Assembly: GCF_016904675.1 (NCBI RefSeq)
Contig: NZ_CP070228.1
Location: forward strand, 1,922,001-1,986,000
Origin: Arcanobacterium phocisimile
Lineage (GTDB): Bacteria; Actinomycetota; Actinomycetes; Actinomycetales; Actinomycetaceae
Reading direction: 5' to 3'
DNA length: 64,000 bases
Shown: one piece after another, positions 8,352-17,336 of the stretch
Layout of the letters: the number at the start of each line of letters is the position of its first letter
Numbering within the stretch: position 1 is the first letter of the stretch
Made by a program: the position numbers and the translations under genes
The notes under the pieces: model-generated
Told to the model about the DNA's origin: nothing
Databases searched by the model: none
Seen by the model: only the letters and a program-made list of their open reading frames with translations

Positions 8352-9305
8352 ATGAGTTATTCCCAAGAAGCACTCGCTTTCAGTACAATACCCGCAAATC
8401 ATCAGGTGCGCATTGAAAACAGAATATCTTTTCTGTATCTGGAGTATTGCCTCGTGCGGCAAGATCGCACCGGCGTCGTCGCCATTCGAGACGCAACTGA
8501 CGACGACGATAACCCAGACCCCGAAGCAACCGTAACTCGAATCCAACTACCCGTCGCCGGGTTAGGAGTGCTATGCCTCGGACCAGGAACTAGTATCTCG
8601 AATGCGGCAATAACATCTTGTGCGCGTTCGGGATGCACCGTCGTTTTTTCTGGCGGAGGAGGCGTTAACGCGTATGCGCATGCAACTCCCTTATCGTCTT
8701 CTGCAAAATGGGCTATAGCACAAGCACGCCTGATCTCTTCCCTTGATGCGCAAAAAGTTGCTGCAATCAAGCTTTATACGAAACAGTTTGGTGCCGGGCA
8801 GGTGAGGGATGCTTCGATAAAAGTTATGCGCGGTATCGAAGGGCGTATCATGCGCACAACATATCGCGATTTAGCAAAGAAAGCGAAAATCAAAAACTTC
8901 AAGAGAGATACTAATGCTAGTGATCCGATAAATGCTGGCCTTAATGTCGCGAATTCTATTATGTATGGTGTAGCGGCAACAGTGTGTGCAGCAATCGGCG
9001 TCAATCCTGCTTTAGGTATTATTCACCGCGGAGATATTCGCGCCTTGCTTTTTGATCTGGCTGATCTTTATAAAGCACGCATTGTTTTACCTCTTGTTTT
9101 TAATCATGCGCACGATGAAGATCCGATCAGTGAAATCAGACGTGATCTGCGAAGACAAATTCATAGCAAGCACATTTTAGAAGATATGCTTGGCACGCTG
9201 ATGGAAATACTACAACCTCACCTACCGAATCGTGACGATGATCGTTTGATTAACGATCATGGCGAAGTTTCTGGGCACGTACAATACGGAAAAGATGATG
9301 AGTGA
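8352..9305 (+). CDS. cas1: CRISPR adaptation integrase Cas1 (type I-E)
   Basis: The 317-residue protein has the Cas1e landmarks GPGTSISNAAI near residue 80, VVFSGGGG, KWAIAQARL, MRGIEGRIMRTTYRDLAKK (with the metal-binding Glu), NVANSIMYGVAATVCAAIGVNPALGIIHRGD (conserved His) and LFDLADLYKARIVLPLVF (conserved Asp). Together with Cas2 it integrates new spacers. ATG 8352 lies four bases after the cas3 stop and gives the usual length. An in-frame ATG at 8268 lies inside cas3 and is rejected. Confidence 0.95.
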   Translation: MSYSQEALAFSTIPANHQVRIENRISFLYLEYCLVRQDRTGVVAIRDATDDDDNPDPEATVTRIQLPVAGLGVLCLGPGTSISNAAITSCARSGCTVVFSGGGGVNAYAHATPLSSSAKWAIAQARLISSLDAQKVAAIKLYTKQFGAGQVRDASIKVMRGIEGRIMRTTYRDLAKKAKIKNFKRDTNASDPINAGLNVANSIMYGVAATVCAAIGVNPALGIIHRGDIRALLFDLADLYKARIVLPLVFNHAHDEDPISEIRRDLRRQIHSKHILEDMLGTLMEILQPHLPNRDDDRLINDHGEVSGHVQYGKDDE

Positions 9306-9616
9306 TGTTTGCAGTCTTAACAATATCTGCAGTTCCCGAGCATCTTCATGGATATGTAAGCCGATTTCTCACTGAGGTTGAAAGTGGGGTTTACGTCGGA
9401 AATATTTCTCGGAACGTGCGTGAACGCCTATGGGAACGTGTGAGCACTACTCTTGACGAAGGAACTTCCACTATGATTTATAGCGACCCGCGACAAGAAC
9501 AAGGATTCTCGATGCTCACTGCAGGAAAAAATTCACGAAAAGTATTGGACTTAGACGGTCTAACCGTTGTGTCCATGCGTCCTGGACGTGGAGAATCCAA
9601 AATTCGAGATCGTTGA
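9302..9616 (+). CDS. cas2: CRISPR adaptation protein Cas2 (type I-E, Cas2e)
   Basis: The 104-residue protein has the Cas2e pattern: MFAVLTISAVPEHLHGYVSRFLTEV, then VYVGNISRNVRERLWERV and GFSMLTAGKNSR. It forms the dimer that bridges two Cas1 dimers during spacer integration. The start is either GTG 9302, which overlaps the cas1 stop, or the next codon, ATG 9305. The stop at 9616 lies only 20 bp before the first CRISPR repeat, so promoter or leader sequence for the array may lie inside the 3' end of this gene. Confidence 0.9.
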   Translation: MMFAVLTISAVPEHLHGYVSRFLTEVESGVYVGNISRNVRERLWERVSTTLDEGTSTMIYSDPRQEQGFSMLTAGKNSRKVLDLDGLTVVSMRPGRGESKIRDR

Positions 9617-9636
9617 AAATAAAGGGTTTCGTTAGT

Positions 9637-12231
9637 CTCTTCCCCGCACACGCGGGGGTATTTCCGGGTCGTGGCGGTGGCGACTGGAAATGCAGTCCTC
9701 TTCCCCGCACACGCGGGGGTATTTCCGCTTCGACCGCTTCCTCAAGTGTTTCCTCACCCTCTTCCCCGCACACGCGGGGGTATTTCCAATAAAATCCGGT
9801 TTCTTGCGGCTCTCCCCACCTCTTCCCCGCACACGCGGGGGTATTTCCGGAGTAATTTCGGCTGTGCGTTTCTATATGAACTCTTCCCCGCACACGCGGG
9901 GGTATTTCCTGAGGTTTTCGGTAGCGACGTCGTATGACCAACTCTTCCCCGCACACGCGGGGGTATTTCCAACATTCATGCTCTCTGCTCCTTCTAAAAG
10001 ATCTCTTCCCCGCACACGCGGGGGTATTTCCGACAACAGCGCCCTTATCGATCTTCGCAAATGCTCTTCCCCGCACACGCGGGGGTATTTCGCACTCCTA
10101 GAAAGATTACTTGATACGACGCTGCTCTTCCCCGCACACGCGGGGGTATTTCCCCTATACTCCTGCCTCGCTAGGAAAGTAGAGGCTCTTCCCCGCACAC
10201 GCGGGGGTATTTCCCTTGCCCCTGCTTGTTTTGCGCTAGTCCTGGTCTCTTCCCCGCACACGCGGGGGTATTTCCACTTTTAATTCTTTGCATTGGTGCT
10301 CCTGCGGCTCTTCCCCGCACACGCGGGGGTATTTCCGCTGGTATTCGGCAATAAGGTTTGCGAGCTTGCTCTTCCCCGCACACGCGGGGGTATTTCCGAC
10401 GCTATCGCGCCACCGGCGTTAGTCTTGAACTCTTCCCCGCACACGCGGGGGTATTTCCTGGGGTCACGACGCAAAAACAGACCCACTACCCTCTTCCCCG
10501 CACACGCGGGGGTATTTCCAGCTCTTCTTAGCACTGCGAAGACTCTTAGTGGCTCTTCCCCGCACACGCGGGGGTATTTCCCACGCAGTTTCGCTTATGT
10601 CAACCGAAATAACCTCTTCCCCGCACACGCGGGGGTATTTCTTGCCGTAAAGCTTTCAACGCTTCCTGTTCGCGCTCTTCCCCGCACACGCGGGGGTATT
10701 TCCATAGAAAAAGAGGGCCAAACGCGGTTGCGTTTCTCTTCCCCGCACACGCGGGGGTATTTCTTGGAGCTGCAATTGGAATGTTAATCCAGAAAGCTCT
10801 TCCCCGCACACGCGGGGGTATTTCCGAAGTACATTGCCGATCGCCGGCAAGCATCGTCTCTTCCCCGCACACGCGGGGGTATTTCCGGCTGAGGAAACCG
10901 CAGCAGTTAAAGAGCTTTCTCTTCCCCGCACACGCGGGGGTATTTCCAGTTCCGAGTCGCGTCGCTAGCACCGTACAAGCTCTTCCCCGCACACGCGGGG
11001 GTATTTCCCTCCGCCAGTTCAAGAATATGGTCGCCAGTGACTCTTCCCCGCACACGCGGGGGTATTTCCGGTATCTAAGGTTTCTTCACTCATTTTCGTA
11101 TCTCTTCCCCGCACACGCGGGGGTATTTCCTTAGATTCAGTGAACACTTCCGGGTCGCCCTTCTCTTCCCCGCACACGCGGGGGTATTTCCTATGGTCAA
11201 GCCGATGAAATAATTAAGCATGCCTCTTCCCCGCACACGCGGGGGTATTTCCCGGAAGTAATGTATTACTGTTGCCTTCAATGACTCTTCCCCGCACACG
11301 CGGGGGTATTTCCCGCATGCCCCGGCAGATACGCAAATTATCTGGCTCTTCCCCGCACACGCGGGGGTATTTCCAGATTCTTGAGACTCTTGAAAAGCTA
11401 CCCGCGCTCTTCCCCGCACACGCGGGGGTATTTCCGGTATTCGATGATGAGGATATGCAAAGAAATTCTCTTCCCCGCACACGCGGGGGTATTTCCAAAT
11501 TCCGGCAACGAATCAAAAACACCGGAATCTCTTCCCCGCACACGCGGGGGTATTTCCGACGACGCAATCGATCCACAGCCCATGCGCGACTCTTCCCCGC
11601 ACACGCGGGGGTATTTCCTAAGTGTGTTTCACATCTCCTTTTATAGGAAATCTCTTCCCCGCACACGCGGGGGTATTTCCAGTAATCATTACCGTGCCGC
11701 GTCAGTCTGGAACTCTTCCCCGCACACGCGGGGGTATTTCCAGTTTCCTTCCCAGCCTACGAAAACGCCGCCGTCTCTTCCCCGCACACGCGGGGGTATT
11801 TCCTGTTGAAAAGAATAAAAAGCTACTCGAAACGGCTCTTCCCCGCACACGCGGGGGTATTTCCTACAGCACCAATGCCACCAGTCCCCAGTAACGCTCT
11901 TCCCCGCACACGCGGGGGTATTTCCGTTTCAATGTCTGCTAGTGCTTCAGTGAGTTGCTCTTCCCCGCACACGCGGGGGTATTTCCTTCAACGCCCGCAT
12001 ACTGTGCGTAGTATTCGCGCTCTTCCCCGCACACGCGGGGGTATTTCCAAAATCATCTTCAAGATACGGATGATTCTCGCCTCTTCCCCGCACACGCGGG
12101 GGTATTTCACAACGAAAATGGAGACCTCAAGAGCAAGAAGGCTCTTCCCCGCACACGCGGGGGTATTTCTTTCCATTTGTGCGCCGGCCAGCCTATTTCG
12201 AGCTCTTCCCCGCACACGCGGGGGTATTCTA
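9637..12231 (+). CRISPR. Type I-E CRISPR array, 43 repeats and 42 spacers
   Basis: The 29-bp repeat runs CTCTTCCCCGCACACGCGGG and then GGTATTTCC, with a CCCCGC/GCGGGG stem, as in other type I-E repeats, which sets transcription to the plus strand. Repeats start every 61 bp from 9637 to 12203. Spacers are 32 nt, except four of 33 nt (ending at 10552, 11651, 11774 and 12019). Most repeats are identical. Five differ only at base 29: G at 10092, T at 10642, 10764 and 12170, A at 12109. The last repeat ends TATTCTA instead of TATTTCC, which marks the leader-distal end. I noticed no duplicated spacers. Spacer sources cannot be told without a search. Confidence 0.98.
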
Positions 12232-12678
12232 AATATCGCAACCAATGTGCGTGATACTTGATCTATGAGTTGAATACACGGCAACCTGAACCTCCATCGG
12301 CATGTCCGCCCATTCTTTGTTCTTTCGGCACAAGAAAGACTCAAGCGTCGCATCATTGAGGATATGAACATTATCCTGATACGCCTGCTCACACGTTATT
12401 GGGGTGATGTGTGGATCGAAATCCGATGAGACCATTAGATCAAATGTATTGTAAGGAGTCGTCGAATTTACCAGCAGCAAAAGAGCGATCATATCCATCA
12501 AAAACGCCTTGACTACAATCTTAACTTTTCTCACCGATCGCCTTTTCACGGCTAACAACACCGCTAAAAACACTGCGGCTTCTCGTCCCAGATAGTTATT
12601 AAAAGCCTGGACCACGAACAATAATAACTCGAATATTCCAGCGATATGGCAGGCATTTTTACCGAACAACCTCCCCAC
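12229..12678 (-). CDS. Small hypothetical membrane protein
   Basis: This 149-codon frame encodes two likely membrane segments (IAGIFELLLFVVQAFNNYL and AFLMDMIALLLLVNS) separated by a basic stretch (VKRRSVRKVK), followed by a polar tail of about 75 residues. I recognise no family. The frame starts with GTG at 12678 and has TTG codons a little further in; no strong ribosome binding site fixes the start. Its TAG stop at 12231-12229 lies in the degenerate end of the last CRISPR repeat. It is convergent with the array and could also be a remnant of a longer gene. Confidence 0.45.
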   Translation of the reverse strand: MGRLFGKNACHIAGIFELLLFVVQAFNNYLGREAAVFLAVLLAVKRRSVRKVKIVVKAFLMDMIALLLLVNSTTPYNTFDLMVSSDFDPHITPITCEQAYQDNVHILNDATLESFLCRKNKEWADMPMEVQVAVYSTHRSSITHIGCDI

Positions 12679-12775
12679 TCCCTCAACTCGCCACAGAACT
12701 GTTTCCTACGCCACGTTTTCTGATTAGCGTCTTGGTAAAAATCATTGTAAGCTAGAGGACGTTCCAACGAACACT

Positions 12776-12848
<73 letters not shown>

Positions 12849-12854
12849 CGTTTC

Positions 12855-12890
12855 GGCCCAGTGGTGAATTATCCCGCTGGGTCGATTTTT
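12855..12890 (+). terminator. Terminator after tRNA-Arg
   Basis: GGCCCAG pairs with CTGGGTC (one wobble pair) and is followed by GATTTTT. It lies six bases after the tRNA end. Confidence 0.65.
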
Positions 12891-12920
12891 ATACTTTTTG
12901 AGGCACGACGCATGCTTACT

Positions 12921-14548
12921 GGCTCTTCGCGTTTTAGCGGGGTGAAACGTTGTTACTCGGTGGGTTTACAGGCCTAGTATCAGGTGCTGGTGTAGTGATT
13001 TTAACGTTAGTAGCTGTGTTTTCGTTGTCGTTAATGTGGCGGTGATGAGATTTTTAGTGGCCCGAAATAACTATACAAAAGTAAGCAACATACATTGTCT
13101 TTGTTAACCCGTTGGTGTTAGTGCGTGGAACACTCGATGATAGAAAATGCCTTGTGATCTTCTCACTGGTAAACAGGTTACACGAAGATATTATGCAGCA
13201 GTCTCCAGTTAGGTTTACCGGCATACAGTAATGCACGAATGCGATAGTTGTTGAAATTCGTGAACCCAAATCCGATACGTTTAATACGTTTGATGAGATT
13301 GTTTAACGCCTCGGTGATGGAATTAGAAAGATTCGTTTGATGATACGCCAAGATTTGAAGCTGCCATCGTTGTAGCGTGCGTCCTAGCTGCTGAATTTCT
13401 GGGGGCATAGCCACATCCAGGCATGTTTGTATCAATTCTGCAAGCATGGTGGTCGCAACACCAAGATCTGTTTGCTGATAAAACTCTCGTAAGCGTTTAT
13501 CCGATACGCAATCGCTACTTCAGCGTGAGGATCTCCTAACACAAGCATGCTTTCTAGACGCTGGACCATTGCTGGCAGTAGTTTTTCACTACCATATGTC
13601 AGTAAACGCCGAATCTTGTATAAAGGATCTTTTTTACGCCCACGGTGTCCCAAGGTCTGATTTTGCACGCGTCTACGTACAGTATCTAACACACGATTGG
13701 CTAACGTAATCACATGGAAATGATCAGCTATTTGAGTTGCCTGAGGTAATACCACGTTATACACAGCACGGCATGTTGGGCTCATGTCTAAAGTGGCATA
13801 GCGGATTCGTGCTTTCCAAGCGTTGGGCTGGTCTTTTAAATAGCGGGCTACGTCTATGTAGTTACAGCTTGGGATAATATCAATAATTTGATGATGCTCG
13901 ACGTCACATACCGTAGTGACATAACTTGTGCGGTGTCCTTGTATGCGAACGAAACTTGTTTCATCAAGCCCGATTGCGTGAGTCTTGTTTAAACGCTTAC
14001 GGTCTGCTTGTAGTAACACTTGACCATACATAGTTACTGCATCATTGACTGTGTGCCAAGAACACCCAAGATCAGCTGCGACTTCGCTAATTGTTCGTCC
14101 CATGCCTACTTGCCGGGTCGCCCATTTAGCTGCCCTGGTAGTCATCTGGCAACGTTGAGCAGCAATACGTTTATCTTGACTTGTCCATGAACCAACATCA
14201 CATGCAACGTTTGGACAATACAAGCGGTGCTTACGCCATAACAAGCTCATAGACCGACCATAGACAGGTAAATCTATATACCGCACTCTTGGCCTTTCTT
14301 TAACGCGTGCAAGACTTTCACAACGCGGGCATGTTGGTCTCTTAAGGACTTGTTCAATTTCGATTTCCTGTTGAGAGCCATAACGGTAATACGCCAAGAC
14401 GCGAATATCTTTCAAACTCACAAGCCGAGCAAGAATTACGGTAGGATCATAAGCGGTGAAGATAGTTTCAGGTTTTTGATTCACACTCTAAGCATGAACT
14501 ACCTTCACCACTTCTGCATCCCCACACCCCGCTAAAACGCGAAGAGCC
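12921..14548 (-). mobile_element. ISL3-family insertion sequence with frameshifted transposase
   Basis: Perfect 24-bp terminal inverted repeats bound the element: it begins GGCTCTTCGCGTTTTAGCGG at 12921-12944, and the exact complement lies at 14525-14548. It is 1628 bp long. The transposase reads on the minus strand. About 250 bp at the left end, between the stop codon and the inverted repeat, holds no recognisable gene. The 8 bp on either side (TGCTTACT and ACAAAATC) do not match, so no target duplication is seen, which suggests a later rearrangement at one end. Confidence 0.88.
13178..14484 (-). pseudogene. ISL3-family transposase, frameshifted
   Basis: The N-terminal frame (14484 to about 13500) has the ISL3 zinc-finger region CPRCESLARVKERPRVRYIDLP with further cysteines (YCPNVACD), a helix-turn-helix (TISEVAADLGCSWHTVNDAV) and the DDE region starting AIGLDETSF. 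Near 13503, at CGGATAAACGC, the frame must change by one base to continue as KRLREFYQQTDLGVATTML and then the typical C-terminal AYHQTNLSNSITEALNNLIKRIKR. Together the parts give the normal length of about 435 residues. I see no slippery heptamer at the break, so a simple indel is more likely than programmed frameshifting. Confidence 0.85.
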
Positions 14549-14595
14549 ACAAAATCTCGGGATTCAGCACAGCGGCACGCTATATCGCACTACTG

Positions 14596-15920
14596 GGGCT
14601 ATAGGACATTGAGTGTTGTTGTTGTGTTTGGTTTTCGTTGTTGTAGTGCGTGAAAGTGCGTGTTTTAGTTTGTTGGGGTCAACTAAGTGGTTGGACAAAA
14701 TGTGTTGCTGGACGGGCGGGTTTTCGTTGTTGTAGTGCGTGAAAGTGCGTGTTTTAGTTTGTTGGTGTTGTGTTCATTGTATGAACACTTCTTTATGTCC
14801 TATATGTAGCAGTAAAATGATTCGTCATGGTCGTACGAGCCGGGGGCGGCAGCGTTGGCGGTGTAAAGCGTGTGGGGTGAGATCTTTAAACAGTATTGAT
14901 TCCACTGCTAAGCATTTACAAGAGTTCCTTCGATGGCTGTTAAGCGGTCAAAGGCAACGAGACATGCCTGGGCACGGCAGATCATTTCGTCGACGCTGTA
15001 AAGATTTATGGTCTATCTGGCCGCTTAGTCCTGTGGTTGACGAGGTTCATGATGTTGTTTTTGTTGACGGGATTTATTTAGGGCGTCAAGCGGTGGTGTT
15101 AATTGCTTGTAGTCAAAATTATGTCCTGGGATGGTATGTAGCCCGACGGGAAACTACCCGGGCCTGGAGCGCTTTATTGCAACGTATCGCTCCTGCACGG
15201 GTTGTGGTCAGTGATGGGGGTAGTGGTTTTGCTAAAGCGTTACGACTTACCTGGCCAACAACACGGCATCAACGCTGTACTTTCCATGTGTTTACCCAAA
15301 TCAAGCAAGCAATAACTACTCGGCCTAAGCTTCAAGCTTCTATCGAACTATACGATTTAGGAAAAGAACGTATCCGTGTTGTTAACAAAGAACAAGCTAT
15401 TACCTGGATAACGAAATATGTTCAATGGGCTAGTGACTGGGAAGATTTCCTTAACGAGAAAACTCTCACTCCAACTGGATGGTGCTACACTCATCAACGT
15501 CTGGTCAAAGCACGTAAAATGCTGAACAAACTCATCAAACAAGGACTACTGTTCACCTTTTGTGACCCGGTATGGCAAGTATCGATCCCCTCAATGAATA
15601 ATCGTATTGAAGGAGGGGTTAACGCTTCCTTGCGCTATATGCTCTACCAGCATCGAGGGATGTGTTTAACGAGGAGAATTAAAGCAATTTTCTGGTGGTG
15701 TTACATGCATACGGAGCACCCTTTATCCCCAGGGCAAATCCTCCAGACCATGCCAACAGACCAGCAGATCAACAATGCTTGGCACGCTGCTCGCCTCGAA
15801 CACCAAACAAACCAAATACCCCAATGGGGAGACGCTATAGTCTGGAGCGAGCTACACTACACAACCCCCTACCACAACACCTGGGACTAACCCCCAGCAA
15901 CACATTTTGTCCTATAGCCC
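14596..15920 (+). mobile_element. IS1249-like insertion sequence, apparently intact
   Basis: The ends are GGGCTATAGGACA at 14596 and its complement TGTCCTATAGCCC ending at 15920. They are flanked by an 8-bp direct duplication, CACTACTG, at 14588-14595 and 15921-15928. The 1325-bp element carries one full-length transposase gene. A short direct repeat of about 46 bp (GGGTTTTCGTTGTTGTAGTG... type sequence at about 14631 and 14719) lies in front of the gene. An intact gene plus a perfect target duplication suggests recent insertion, between the ISL3 element and murT. Confidence 0.9.
14781..15890 (+). CDS. IS1249-like transposase (IS256-related)
   Basis: I choose ATG 14781, giving 369 residues that start MNTSLCPICSSKMIRHGRTS, an N-terminal CxxC zinc-ribbon, then RWRCKACG. 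The catalytic core starts at VVFVDGIYL (first Asp), with VVVSDGGSGFAKAL as the second Asp region, HQRCTFHVF, and NRIEGGVNASLR as the Glu region. An alternative start 42 bases upstream adds a cysteine-rich stretch without homology. The protein is clearly related to the decayed copy at 42061-43171. The mobile-element context is secure; the exact family name comes from memory of IS1249 proteins. Confidence 0.88.
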   Translation: MNTSLCPICSSKMIRHGRTSRGRQRWRCKACGVRSLNSIDSTAKHLQEFLRWLLSGQRQRDMPGHGRSFRRRCKDLWSIWPLSPVVDEVHDVVFVDGIYLGRQAVVLIACSQNYVLGWYVARRETTRAWSALLQRIAPARVVVSDGGSGFAKALRLTWPTTRHQRCTFHVFTQIKQAITTRPKLQASIELYDLGKERIRVVNKEQAITWITKYVQWASDWEDFLNEKTLTPTGWCYTHQRLVKARKMLNKLIKQGLLFTFCDPVWQVSIPSMNNRIEGGVNASLRYMLYQHRGMCLTRRIKAIFWWCYMHTEHPLSPGQILQTMPTDQQINNAWHAARLEHQTNQIPQWGDAIVWSELHYTTPYHNTWD

Positions 15921-15971
15921 CACTACTGTGCCGGTGGGCGAGATTTTGTGCACGTACAGTAGAATTACTTC

Positions 15972-17336
15972 ATGACTTTTCTTGACTTACGCAATACTGT
16001 TGGCATGATTGCCGGGCATCTTGCTGCTACCGCGTCGCGCACGCTAGGCCGCGGCTCCGGCGGAATGATTGGCGGTCGGGTGGCTTCCCGAATCTCCCCA
16101 AATCTCCTGCGCGATTTAACTCAACGCATGCAGGTAGTCATCATTACCGGCACGAACGGTAAATCCACCACCACCCGCATGATCGCCGAAGCAGTTACCG
16201 CCGGTGGGCTCACCGTAGCCACCAATCGCGGTGGAGACAACATGCTCCCCGGCGTCCTCGCAGCGGTCCTTGAAAACCCTAACGCCGACGTCGCCGTGCT
16301 CGAAGTGGACGAAATGTGGGTAGCTCGCGTAGCCAACGAAGTCAACCCCGACGTCTTCGTCTACCTCAATCTCAGCCGCGACCAGCTCGACCGCGTCGGC
16401 GAAATATCCACCATCGAACAGCGGTTACGTCAAGCAATCAACGAACACAAAGCCGCCACCATCGTTGCCAATATCGACGATCCACTCATCACCTCCGCCG
16501 CCTGGGATTCACACAATCCCGTCTGGGTGGCTGCTGGCCAGGGCTGGTCAGGCGATTCGCTCACCTCGCCGCGAACCGGCGGAATTATCGTGTATGCCGA
16601 CGACGCCGTCGCCCCACAAACCACTGACGTTCCGTTCGCTTCCGGTAACGATACAAGCGTATGGTGGCGAGCAATCTCGCTCGACGCCGACGGCTCCTCT
16701 GACGCCACCGACGTCCATTCTTTCGCCCGTCCCTACCCGCAGTGGTCATGGTCGGCACCCAGCTGCGACTTCCAACCCGGCACGCCGATGGATATTCATG
16801 GTCCGAATGGAACCATGAACGCCGTCATCAACCTTCCCGGCCGTGCCAACCGCTCCAACGCAACCCAAGCCCTCGCAGCCGCCTGCGCGCTCGGCGTTAA
16901 ACCCGCCGTCGCCGCCCGCGGTATTGCCGGCGTTTCGTCGGTGGCTGGACGGTACGCGAACGTGAACATCGACGGGCGAAACGTACGGTTATTGCTGGCG
17001 AAAAACCCGGCCGGCTGGCAAGAATCGCTGACCATGCTCCGTGCCGATTCGGCACTCGTCGTCGGAATCAACGGGCAAGTGGCCGACGGCGTTGACCTCT
17101 CCTGGTTGTGGGATGTCGAGTTTTCCGCACTAGCCGAACGTCACGTGTGGGCGTGCGGTGAACGCGGAGCAGACTTGAACGTCCGATTGCATTACGCCGG
17201 GGTGGACGCAGAATTCGTTGCCGACCCAGTCTCCGCAATTCTCGCCACCCCGCCCGGCGACGTCGATGTCCTGCTGAACTACACGTCCTTCCGCGACACT
17301 CTCGTAGCGTTAAAGAAACGAGGATATGACCTATGA
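15972..17336 (+). CDS. murT: Lipid II isoglutaminyl synthase, ligase subunit MurT
   Basis: The 454-residue protein is a Mur-ligase-like ATPase with the P-loop VVIITGTNGKSTTTRMIAEA near residue 55, EVDEMW near 115 and a C-terminal DUF1727 region (VGINGQVADGVDLSWLWDVEF). With GatD it amidates the D-glutamate of lipid II to D-isoglutamine, which many Gram-positive bacteria need for peptidoglycan cross-linking. It lacks the usual UDP-MurNAc-binding N-terminal domain, as expected. Its stop overlaps the gatD start as ATGA. A motif GGGCGAGATTTTGTGCA lies 20 bp upstream of its ATG. Confidence 0.93.
   Translation: MTFLDLRNTVGMIAGHLAATASRTLGRGSGGMIGGRVASRISPNLLRDLTQRMQVVIITGTNGKSTTTRMIAEAVTAGGLTVATNRGGDNMLPGVLAAVLENPNADVAVLEVDEMWVARVANEVNPDVFVYLNLSRDQLDRVGEISTIEQRLRQAINEHKAATIVANIDDPLITSAAWDSHNPVWVAAGQGWSGDSLTSPRTGGIIVYADDAVAPQTTDVPFASGNDTSVWWRAISLDADGSSDATDVHSFARPYPQWSWSAPSCDFQPGTPMDIHGPNGTMNAVINLPGRANRSNATQALAAACALGVKPAVAARGIAGVSSVAGRYANVNIDGRNVRLLLAKNPAGWQESLTMLRADSALVVGINGQVADGVDLSWLWDVEFSALAERHVWACGERGADLNVRLHYAGVDAEFVADPVSAILATPPGDVDVLLNYTSFRDTLVALKKRGYDL

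Noticed and set aside
9671-12261. Many long open frames on both strands with repeated SSPHTRGYF, ALPRTRGGIS or CGEE-type peptides
   Set aside because: They are translations of the CRISPR repeats and spacers, not genes.
13490-13520. Programmed frameshifting in the ISL3 transposase
   Set aside because: No slippery heptamer or stimulatory hairpin at the break; ISL3 transposases are normally read from one frame.
16316-16818. Arg/Ser-rich plus-strand frames inside murT
   Set aside because: Alternative-frame shadows of a well-supported MurT gene.
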